From JAPOXR01 sp964291445 (GTDB lineage Bacteria; Pseudomonadota; Alphaproteobacteria; Rhodobacterales; Rhodobacteraceae), in contig OZ219864.1 of the NCBI GenBank assembly GCA_964291445.2, forward strand, positions 372,001-436,000: a DNA stretch of 64,000 nt, read 5' to 3'. The position numbers were made by a program, and so were the translations under genes. The number at the start of each line of letters is the position of its first letter. Within the stretch, counting starts at the first letter, position 1. Positions 57,192 to 64,000 of the stretch are shown here, piece by piece. The notes beneath the pieces were generated by a model, which saw nothing but the letters and a program-made list of their open reading frames with translations, was not told the DNA's origin and ran no database searches.

Positions 57192-57240
57192 AAGTGACAG
57201 AAGATGCCAACAAGGTCACATATTTGGGTACATGCCCTAG
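56419..57240 (-). mobile_element. IS5-family element inside the cargo operon
   Basis: An element of about 820 bases. Ends are imperfect inverted repeats: TAGGCCGTGGGTTCAA on the left and, inverted, TAGGGCATGTACCCAA on the right, closely related to the ends of the fossil copies at 16086-17868. It separates the binding-protein gene from the first permease and removed the start of the latter. Exact edges are uncertain by a few bases. Confidence 0.72.
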
Positions 57241-58113
57241 TATCTGGAGCCAACAATTCCGACCCGGTCCGCATATCTGTTCCTGTTACCAGCTTTGTTG
57301 CTCTACTTGACATTTGTCGCCATCCCCATCTTGCAGATTGTCTATTTCAGCTTCTTTAACTGGGACAACGGGATCAGGGGTGGTTTCGTCGGCATGGATA
57401 ATTTTGCGCGACTAGGCGGCGACAGGGTCTTCTTGGCAGCCCTTGGGCATAATGCAATTTGGGTAATTCTGACCCTCGCATTCCCGCTGATGGCTGGTCT
57501 GTTGCTGGCGGCAATTCTGGCGGAAAGAAGGAATAACACCAGACGGTGGCTTGGGGCGATCTACTTCATGCCACGTACTATTCCGCTGGTGGTTGCCGGG
57601 ATCATCTGGGGCTGGATCTATAACCCGCTGTTTGGGCTATTGAACTACATCTTGGATGGAGTCGGGCTGGGGTTCATGGCAGGTGCTTGGCTTGCCGAAC
57701 CCAGCTCGGCATTGCTGTCACTGAACGTCGTTGGGGCGTGGACGTTCTTTGGATTTTGCGTCGTAATCTTTCTGGCAGCCATACAGTCGATTGACCCGTC
57801 ACTCTACGAGGCTGCCGAAATTGATGGCGCAAGGTGGTGGCGAAGATTCCGCGACATAACCGTGCCGCTGTTGAAAAACTCAACGCTGTTCCTGGGGCTG
57901 TACGCTGCGATCGAAGCGATGCGTTTCTTTGATCTAATCTGGGTAACGACGCAAGGTGGGCCGGGATACTCAACAGAAGTCTTGACCACACATATTTACA
58001 AAACATTCTTTCTTGTCGGCGATTTTGGCTACGCCGCCGTTCTTTCAGTCGTCTTGCTGATCATCGTCCTAAGCTTGTCTTCGATAACCTTCTGGCTGCT
58101 GAAATCGAAATGA
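57241..58113 (+). pseudogene. ABC sugar permease (MalF type), start lost to an insertion sequence
   Basis: Inner-membrane permease with six hydrophobic segments. The EAA loop is EAAEIDGARWWRRFRDITVP. In frame, the sequence upstream of the first helix reads PTRSAYLFLLPALLLYLTFV, a normal permease N-terminus, but it runs into a TAG at 57238 at the insertion edge and has no ATG. Internal TTG codons at 57295 and 57298 could serve as weak starts and give about 272 residues with the first helix partly lost. The stop overlaps the next permease as ATGA. Probably inactive or poorly expressed. Confidence 0.8.
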
Positions 58114-58928
58114 GCAATCTGTCCAGACATATTCAGACTGTGGTCTTGGTTGTCTTTGCCATCTACGCGTTGGCACCGGTATATCTGGTCCTTCTGGCAT
58201 CCATGCGCAGCGAGGCGGATTTGTTTTCCGGTCCACTGTCCGTGCCGTGGCCGATCAATATCGAAAACTATCAACGGGTTTGGCAAGAATCCGGTTTCTC
58301 GGTGTTTTTCCTGAATTCACTGAAAATTTCAGCCTCGGTGACAGTTCTGGTTGTTCTGAGCGCGCCGTTGGCCGGATTTGCGTTTGCCAAGATGCAGTTC
58401 AAGGGGCGCGAGGCATTGTTCGCCCTGTTTTTGGCCGGGCTTGTGGTGCCAGCACCGTCAATCATCGTCGCGCTATACGGCAACCTTCAGGCCTTGGGGA
58501 TGATCGATTCACATCTTGGGGTGATCCTGCCGCAGGCTGCCTTGTTGATGCCGTTCTCGGTCTTCTTGATGCGGACAGTCATGCAGGACGTGCCGGACGA
58601 ACTGATCGAAGCATCAGTAATGGATGGGGCGACATTATTTCAGACATTTCTTCGCGTTGTCGTGCCGGTTGTCCGCCCTGGTCTGATGTCGCTCATTCTG
58701 ATTGTTTTCCTGTTTTCATGGCAGGAATATCTGCTGCCGCTCGTGGTGCTGCAAACGGAAAGCCTGAAACCGCTCACCGTGGGTGCGGCAAGTTTGCAGG
58801 GTCGATACGGCGTCGATTACGGCGGTATTGCTGCTGCCGGTCTGATTGCATTTGCACCACTCGTCGCGCTGTTCCTAGTCATGCAACGCTCTTTTGTTCG
58901 CGGGATATCGGCCGGAGCCGTCAAATGA
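58110..58928 (+). CDS. ABC sugar permease (MalG type)
   Basis: A 272-residue permease with six hydrophobic segments; the EAA loop is EASVMDGATLFQTFLRVVVP and the N-terminal region has LVLLASMRSEADLFSGP. Pairs with the upstream permease. Start overlaps its stop by four bases (ATGA), so translation depends on read-through from a gene whose own start is damaged. Confidence 0.9.
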   Translation: MSNLSRHIQTVVLVVFAIYALAPVYLVLLASMRSEADLFSGPLSVPWPINIENYQRVWQESGFSVFFLNSLKISASVTVLVVLSAPLAGFAFAKMQFKGREALFALFLAGLVVPAPSIIVALYGNLQALGMIDSHLGVILPQAALLMPFSVFLMRTVMQDVPDELIEASVMDGATLFQTFLRVVVPVVRPGLMSLILIVFLFSWQEYLLPLVVLQTESLKPLTVGAASLQGRYGVDYGGIAAAGLIAFAPLVALFLVMQRSFVRGISAGAVK

Positions 58929-58959
58929 ATCCCAACTTAACAAAATTGGAGAATACCCA

Positions 58960-59991
58960 ATGGAAAAAATGACAGCGGTCTACCTGCCCGGAAACAAACA
59001 AGTCGATATTCGTACCACAGTCGTGCCAGAGCCGGGACCGGATGAAGTTCTGGTTGAAGTCAAGGCGTCATGCATTTGCCGGTCTGATCTGTCGTTGTAC
59101 TATGGCAATGCGGTAATCAGTGGCGGAGATTCTGATCAATTCATTTGCGGCCACGAGCCTTCCGGAATTGTTGTCAAGACAGGTGAAGCAGTCGCCGAGT
59201 TTTCGGAAGGAGACAATGTCGCCGTCTACCTGGCCGTAGGCTGCGGGGTTTGTCACCATTGCCGCACGGGTCACAATTATCTCTGTGCCAAGTGGAAGTG
59301 CCTTGGTTTCACGATGGATGGTGGCAATGCCGAATTCCTGCTCGTTCCCGCCCGAAATTTGCTGAAAACGCCCAAGGGAATGTCTCATCTGGCGGCGGCG
59401 ATATCGACGGATGCGTTTGGCACCCTGTTTTCGGCTTGTCGCAAGGTCGGAGTGAACGGGCTAACTGCGATCGGGATTTGGGGACTTGGCCCAATGGGGG
59501 CGGCCGGTACGATGGCCGCAAAGGCAATGGGCGGGAACGTCGTGGCGCTGGACCCGGTTGCGGAGCGCCGTGAATTTGCCAAGGGGTTAGGGGCAGATCT
59601 GGTGTTGGACCCAAATGCGCCTGATGCTTTGGATCAGATCAGGGAATTTTCGGGTGGAGAAGGCCTGAACGGGGCAATTGACTGTTCCGGCAGCCCTCAG
59701 GCGCACAATATGGCGCTGGAAGCGGCCGCACCGATGGCGCGTCTGGCGCTGATTGGCGAAGGTCAGGAAACCAACATCAAGACGTCAAATCATATGATCC
59801 GCAAGCAGCTGACAGTGTTCGGGTCCTGGTATTTCAGCATCAACGAATATGAGGACATACTCAGCCTGATCAAAAGCCATAACATTGATCTGGAACGCTT
59901 GGCGACCCACACGTTTGATCTGAAGGATGCCGACAAAGCGTTTCGCATGTTTGACAATCGCGAGACGGAAAAAGCCGTCTTTGTGCGTTAG
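58960..59991 (+). CDS. Zinc-dependent alcohol/polyol dehydrogenase
   Basis: A 343-residue medium-chain dehydrogenase of the sorbitol/threonine dehydrogenase group. Catalytic zinc: Cys in SCICRSDLS, His-Glu in CGHEPSG. Structural zinc: GCGVCHHCRTGHNYLC. Cofactor loop: GIWGLGPMGAAG, with Asp in ALDPVAERR suggesting NAD. It probably oxidises the imported polyol or sugar before the isomerase acts. ATG 58960 has GGAGAA upstream. Lies between the permeases and the ATPase gene. Confidence 0.87.
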   Translation: MEKMTAVYLPGNKQVDIRTTVVPEPGPDEVLVEVKASCICRSDLSLYYGNAVISGGDSDQFICGHEPSGIVVKTGEAVAEFSEGDNVAVYLAVGCGVCHHCRTGHNYLCAKWKCLGFTMDGGNAEFLLVPARNLLKTPKGMSHLAAAISTDAFGTLFSACRKVGVNGLTAIGIWGLGPMGAAGTMAAKAMGGNVVALDPVAERREFAKGLGADLVLDPNAPDALDQIREFSGGEGLNGAIDCSGSPQAHNMALEAAAPMARLALIGEGQETNIKTSNHMIRKQLTVFGSWYFSINEYEDILSLIKSHNIDLERLATHTFDLKDADKAFRMFDNRETEKAVFVR

Positions 59992-60001
59992 GGGCAATGC
60001 G

Positions 60002-61048
60002 GTGTCTGAAATTAGGATCGACAATCTGTGCAAATGCTTCGGTGATGTCGAGGTTCTGAAAAATATAAATCTCGACATCAAGTCGGGCGAGTTTGTTGTT
60101 TTCGTAGGTCCGTCGGGATGCGGAAAATCGACGTTGCTGCGGTCAATTTCCGGGTTGGAGACAATTACTTCTGGCACAGTGGAAATTGACGGTCGCCAGA
60201 TGAATAATGTTCGTCCGTCCGAGCGCGGGATCGCGATGGTTTTTCAGACATATGCGCTCTATCCACACATGACGGTTGCGCGGAATATGGAGTATTCGCT
60301 GCGGCTCAATAGGACGCCAAAGGCAAAGCGGGAACGTCTGGTGCAAGACGCGGCCAAAATGTTGCATCTTGAGGACTATCTGGATCGATTGCCAAAAGAG
60401 TTGTCGGGCGGGCAGCGACAGCGGGTCGCCATTGGTCGCGCAATCGTCCGTGATCCCAAAGTCTTCTTGTTCGATGAACCATTATCTAATCTGGACGCTG
60501 CGCTGCGCCTTAAAATGCGGCTTGAAATCTCTAGGCTGAGTTCGGACTTGCCGGACACAACGATGATTTATGTGACCCATGATCAGATCGAAGCGATGAC
60601 TATGGCCGACCGCATTGTCGTTCTCAAGGACGGTGTGATCCAACAGGTTGGCACCCCTCTGGAATTGTATGAGAATCCAAATTCCCTGTTCGTGGCTCAG
60701 TTTATCGGGTCGCCTAAGATGAATATATTGACGGGCCGCCACGCCGAAAAATTTGCGGCTCATTTCGTCGGGGTGCGCCCGGAGCATCTGAGTGTTGTCG
60801 AAGATGGGATATGGTCCGGTTCGCTGATTCATGCCGAGAATCTAGGCGCGGACAGTTTTTTGTATTTGGATATTGGCGAAGAAGAGCCGCTGGCGATCCG
60901 TTTGTCCGGGAGCGTCACATTTGAGCCGGAGACTGTGCTTTCGGTTGCCCCGGTCGCGAACAATATTCACCTGTTTGATGACTTCGGCCAACTGGTGGCG
61001 CCTCCGGAAAATGCGATTGATATTGGTGCAGGCATTCAAAGTGATTGA
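60002..61048 (+). CDS. ABC transporter ATPase, UgpC/MsmX type
   Basis: A 348-residue sugar ATPase. Walker A GPSGCGKST, signature LSGGQRQRVAIGRA, Walker B FLFDEPLSNLD, H-loop YVTHDQIEAM, and a C-terminal regulatory TOBE part (GVRPEHLSVVEDG). GTG start at 60002, 10 bases after the dehydrogenase stop. Completes the importer with the binding protein and two permeases. Ends 36 bases before the right IS1595 element. Confidence 0.92.
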   Translation: MSEIRIDNLCKCFGDVEVLKNINLDIKSGEFVVFVGPSGCGKSTLLRSISGLETITSGTVEIDGRQMNNVRPSERGIAMVFQTYALYPHMTVARNMEYSLRLNRTPKAKRERLVQDAAKMLHLEDYLDRLPKELSGGQRQRVAIGRAIVRDPKVFLFDEPLSNLDAALRLKMRLEISRLSSDLPDTTMIYVTHDQIEAMTMADRIVVLKDGVIQQVGTPLELYENPNSLFVAQFIGSPKMNILTGRHAEKFAAHFVGVRPEHLSVVEDGIWSGSLIHAENLGADSFLYLDIGEEEPLAIRLSGSVTFEPETVLSVAPVANNIHLFDDFGQLVAPPENAIDIGAGIQSD

Positions 61049-61084
61049 GGTTGGTCGGGAAAGGTCGGTGATCTTTTTTGGCTT

Positions 61085-62104
61085 GGCTCAGTTTACAAAT
61101 CGTATGCGTTCGTAGTATGTTCATGAGTAGAACAGGAGACGATCATGGATCACAAAGAGTTTCAGGAATGGCTGTCGGGGATTGCCCTGCTCAGCCGGGA
61201 ACAACGCCTTGAGGTCGAAGCGGTACTCTCTGGATCCTCGCAGGAATCGGCGTCGCTGGCGGCGATCGAGGCGGCGGTGGGCGAAGACCGCCAATGTCCC
61301 CGTTGCCATGCGCCGGGTGCGGTCTTGCGCGGCAGATCCCGCGGTCTTCGGCGCTACCAGTGCAAGCGTTGCGGCCGGACCTTCGGTGCCGCAACCGGGA
61401 CACCCTTGTCTGGGCTTCACCACAAGGAGAAATGGCTGGAGTACGGCGACTGTCTTGCCGAAGGCATGACCATTCGCCAATCGGCCGAGCATTGCCGGAT
61501 TGCCGTCAATACCGCGCATCGCTGGCGGCACCGGTTTCTTGCCACGCAAGGCCGGGGCCCCGGCAAGCTCACCGGTATCGTCGAGGAGGGCAGGGTCTAT
61601 ATCCTGGAGAGCCGCAAGGGCGAGCGAGGCCTGGACCGCAAGCCGCGCCGCCGTGGCGGCAAGGCAGCCAAGCGCGGCCTGTCGGATGAACAGGTTCCGG
61701 TACTGGTAGCTGCCGACCGTAGCGGCATGACGGTCAGTGCGACACTTCCAGCGGCGGGTTCCGATACCCTGCGCCAGGCCACCCCGCCGGTGGTGGATGG
61801 TGATATCGTGCTGGTGAGTGATGGCCACCGTGCCTATCCGCCATGCGCACGGGCAATGGGGGTCCGCCATGAAGCCCTGAACCTGTCAAATGGAGAGCGG
61901 GTCCGAGGCGCCTTTCATATCCAGACGGTGAACAGCCGGCACAGCCATTTGAAGGGTTTCCTGCGGCGCTACCGGGGTATCGCCACCAGGTATCTCGACA
62001 ACAATTTGCGATGGTTTCACCGCATTGAACTGGAGAAGGCCTCGTCACGCAGCTGTCTAGCGTCAGCGATCGACAGGCCATGCATACGATTTGTAAACTG
62101 AGCC
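61085..62104 (+). mobile_element. IS1595-family element, right copy
   Basis: Terminal repeats GGCTCAGTTTACAAATCGTA on both ends, perfect over 20 bases. Encloses an open transposase frame. Followed by TTGTTATT, which matches the left flank of the other copy. Confidence 0.88.
61145..62101 (+). CDS. IS1595-family transposase, first catalytic Asp replaced
   Basis: A 318-residue uninterrupted frame with the zinc ribbon (CPRC, CKRC), LVSDGHRAYPPC with the second Asp, and VNSRHSHLKGFLRRYRG. At the first catalytic site the left copy reads EADETYVLES, whereas this one reads EEGRVYILES: Asp to Gly and Glu to Arg. The frame is full length, but the protein should not cut DNA unless another residue compensates. 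Confidence 0.87.
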   Translation: MDHKEFQEWLSGIALLSREQRLEVEAVLSGSSQESASLAAIEAAVGEDRQCPRCHAPGAVLRGRSRGLRRYQCKRCGRTFGAATGTPLSGLHHKEKWLEYGDCLAEGMTIRQSAEHCRIAVNTAHRWRHRFLATQGRGPGKLTGIVEEGRVYILESRKGERGLDRKPRRRGGKAAKRGLSDEQVPVLVAADRSGMTVSATLPAAGSDTLRQATPPVVDGDIVLVSDGHRAYPPCARAMGVRHEALNLSNGERVRGAFHIQTVNSRHSHLKGFLRRYRGIATRYLDNNLRWFHRIELEKASSRSCLASAIDRPCIRFVN

Positions 62105-62221
62105 TTGTTATTTGATATCTCCTTAAGATTGAAAAAGTGGTTTCTCTCCTTTAGTCGGTTACTGTGTTTGTTGATTAGGAAGTCAACTTCGGATTTTCCT
62201 GCATTGCAATTGAGCTGAAAT

Positions 62222-62641
62222 ATGACCGAACAACTTTTTGAAAAAATCGACCCCAAATCGCTGAATGCAAGGCAAAAGGAAATCTACAATTTCCAAAAGA
62301 TCGCATCAGTACTTGCCGATTTTGGCTTCAACTGCATCAAGCTTTCCGACGATTGGAAGGGTGCAGATTTCATCGCCTGCCACATTGACGGCACCACAAT
62401 CAAGGTTCAGTTGAAGGGTCGCCTGACCATTCAAAAGAAATACCTAGGGAAAGATTTGTGGATGGCATTCCCGGTCGACGGTTTCTGGTTCCTGGTTCCA
62501 CACGACAAATTGGTCGAGATTGTGGAAGGAGAAGTTCCCTCTGCGCTGAAAAACCGTTCGTGGCTTAATGACGGAAATTGCAATTGGCATAACCCGACCA
62601 AGAAACTTCGTAAGGCAATGGAGAAGCACAAATTGGTGTAG
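62222..62641 (+). CDS. Small hypothetical protein with a nuclease-like core
   Basis: A 139-residue protein, AT-rich like the DNA left of the transposon. SDDWKGADFIACHIDG followed by TIKVQLKGRLTI has the Asp ... Q-x-K spacing of a restriction-endonuclease-like fold (Gln replacing Glu). It may be a whole small protein of the DUF4365-like kind or part of a larger lost system. No partner gene is adjacent. Coding is convincing; the fold is a guess. Confidence 0.6.
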   Translation: MTEQLFEKIDPKSLNARQKEIYNFQKIASVLADFGFNCIKLSDDWKGADFIACHIDGTTIKVQLKGRLTIQKKYLGKDLWMAFPVDGFWFLVPHDKLVEIVEGEVPSALKNRSWLNDGNCNWHNPTKKLRKAMEKHKLV

Positions 62642-62789
62642 CCATGTATATTAGCTCCCTCCAATGAGTATGAGCCTGCGGGACACGGCAACTAATTTTC
62701 CATCTCTTTCTGGGCCCCTTGGCCTACCGGAATGCCGGCAGAGCCTCTTGCAAGATCCATTTGACAGGCGATTCTTTCGCCGGATCCGA

Positions 62790-63100
62790 CGATGTCTCCC
62801 GGATTGTCCCGGAGATCGGGGGCGCCAACAATGATCCTGGTGATGGGTGACACCGCAGGTTCTGGGCTGTGACTGCACTCACCCGCATGAACTGGTGAAC
62901 CAGCACCGGACACTGCGCTAAGTCCCCGGTCATGAAGATGTCTTGGATGAGCACAGGTATGGGTCGCCGACGATGGTAGAAATTGTCGGCCTGGTGACGC
63001 CCGGACTGCTGCTCGACGAGCTGGACCGGTTTGCGGTGGCCGACAAGACCGCACCGGAAGTCAAGAACGGGTACCGACAGCGGTCACGAGCCGTCCTGAC
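62790..63100 (+). pseudogene. Fossil ISNCY-type transposase fragment
   Basis: Pieces in different frames match the intact transposase at 25921: TMILVMGDTAGSGL with MWRILVMGVIKQGL, GCDCTHPHELVNQHRTLR with GCDFDRLHELVNQHQTLR, and EIVGLVTPGLLLDEL with TIVGNVSLMSPELLIEV. Stops and frame changes interrupt it. It explains the otherwise puzzling open stretches here. Confidence 0.6.
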
Positions 63101-63255
63101 TTGCGCCTCGACTCCACGCAGCCTCACGCATCGGGGCATGAAGGTCGGTCATGCAGGATGTGGGCTTCGTTGCGTTTCGGGAGGGAGTGCCTCAGGGCAC
63201 ATTGTCGGAGCGGGGGTGTTGCAGTTCGGGTGGGGTGTCGGGAGGGCTTCAGCCT

Positions 63256-63869
63256 TCAGGCCGAGGTCACGCAGATGGCCTGGTTGACGTGATCGTCGGC
63301 GGTGATCTGGCTTGCCAGGAAGCCGGCCAGGTCGGAGCGGGAAATCGTCTTCGTCGGGGCCGAGTTTGACGCGGTGACCTTGCCGGTGCCCTCCTTGTTG
63401 GTCAGTACCGCCGCTCGTACCGCGGTCCAATCCAAATGGTCGGCGTCGAATATCTTCTCCTCCCGCGCGTGCTCGGCAAGGATGGTCTTCAGCATGGTCG
63501 AAAACAGCAGCTTCGAATACCAGGGGATGCGCGACCAGCTGTCGCCAACCCCGGCGGCGGAGATGAAGACGACCCGCCGACGCCATGCTCTTTCATTGCA
63601 TCGCTGATGTTGCGTGCACCGACGGAGAGTGTCGTGCGATCCCTGGTGCTGACCGGCCCGAGACAGACCAGCACTGCATCCTGGCCGCCGATGGCCTTGC
63701 CGACCACGTCACCTTCCAGCACGTTTCCCTGGACCCTGTTCACATTGTCATCGGCAAATTTGTGGTCAACCGAACGTCCGAAGACGGTGACGTCATGGCC
63801 TGCCTCGATCGCGTTCCGACTGGCAATCTCCCCGGTCTTCCCGGTTGCACCAAAGACAACGACTTTCAT
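63256..63869 (-). pseudogene. NAD(P)-binding oxidoreductase (NmrA-like), one frameshift
   Basis: Atypical SDR. MKVVVFGATGKTGEIASRNA is the cofactor loop, then ALVCLGP-type strand (AVLVCLGPVSTRD). After KEHGV the frame changes; restored, it reads RRVVFISAAGVGDSWSRIPW and continues through MLKTILAEHAREEKI to DHVNQAICVTSA. One missing base near 63575-63580 accounts for it. ATG at 63869 is the natural start. About 203 residues if repaired. Probably a quinone- or flavin-reductase-like protein. Confidence 0.75.
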
Positions 63870-64000
63870 CCGTGACTCCATTTCTGCATGTCGTTCCGGC
63901 ATCTGCCGGACTACGGGGCTGGCACCTGCCTGATCGAGCCCGGCGATTCTGGAATTTGCGGGCCGGGCGGAAACCAGCGCGGGCCGGGCAAGGCAGTGGC

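Larger units (their letters stand above)
53121..62104 (+). mobile_element. Composite transposon bounded by two IS1595-type elements
   Basis: Two IS1595-type elements in the same orientation (53121-54143 and 61085-62104) enclose a six-gene carbohydrate operon. The 8 bases outside the left end (53113-53120) and outside the right end (62105-62112) are both TTGTTATT, the 8-base target duplication expected for IS1595. The inner flanks do not match each other (TGGCTCAA and TTTGGCTT). That pattern shows that the whole 8984-base block inserted in one event. The cargo is more AT-rich than the surrounding chromosome. Confidence 0.88.

Noticed and set aside
1..64000. CRISPR arrays, rRNA or prophage modules
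   Set aside because: No regularly spaced repeats, no rRNA-like sequence, and no structural phage genes were seen.

Overview
The window is a piece of a high-GC Gram-negative chromosome, most likely from an alphaproteobacterium. The inference rests on the hslO / CoA-pyrophosphatase / cca order, the N-acetyl-D-glutamate route genes (dgcN, dgcA), the succinylase lysine genes dapD and dapE, and the general protein style. No rRNA or tRNA gene was found, so the order cannot be fixed.

Layout. From 1 to 13 kb there is mostly housekeeping DNA: a partial ABC exporter, a methyltransferase-HNH fusion, cca, two Nudix enzymes, hslO, a nitrilase-type amidase, rsmB, a Phd/PIN toxin-antitoxin pair with a palindromic operator over the antitoxin start, argG, msrA and yggT. 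From 13 to 22 kb lies a broken-looking catabolic cluster (kinase remnant, enolase paralogue, short-chain dehydrogenase, IlvD/Edd dehydratase, frameshifted katG) that contains two fossil IS5-type copies. From 22 to 27.5 kb is an accessory island: toxin-antitoxin remnants, a ParA ATPase overlapping an AlbA_2/Schlafen-like protein between two diverged direct repeats, and an ISNCY/IS1182-like insertion sequence with intact ends and a CTAG target duplication.

From 27.5 to 43 kb the backbone resumes: an orphan DNA methyltransferase, a permease, the murein endopeptidase mepA, dapD and dapE, a D-amino acid set (dat, dgcA, dgcN), an exonuclease, an Old Yellow Enzyme and smc. From 43 to 47.3 kb four overlapping genes encode a PilV-like prepilin, a prepilin-peptidase-like protein, a PilM-like protein and a DotM/IcmP (TrbA) homologue. 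This resembles a fragment of an IncI/Dot-Icm type transfer system without the rest of the apparatus. From 47.5 to 52.5 kb are a transporter, a secreted protein whose signal peptide contains a run of nine G, a higBA pair and an AAA ATPase with a nuclease-like tail.

From 53.1 to 62.1 kb two IS1595-type elements, both in the same orientation, bracket a more AT-rich carbohydrate uptake and oxidation operon. The outer edges carry identical 8-base flanks (TTGTTATT), which is the signature of a composite transposon that moved as one unit. Its operon was later hit by an IS5-type element at the 5' end of the first permease gene, and both IS1595 transposases now carry lesions. The last 2 kb holds a small nuclease-like orphan, a fossil ISNCY transposase and a frameshifted NAD(P)-binding protein.

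Several otherwise good genes (smc, katG, higA, the secreted protein, the terminal NAD(P)-binding gene) carry a single one-base frameshift, some at G/C runs. Part of this may be sequence error, so those calls should be read with that in mind.
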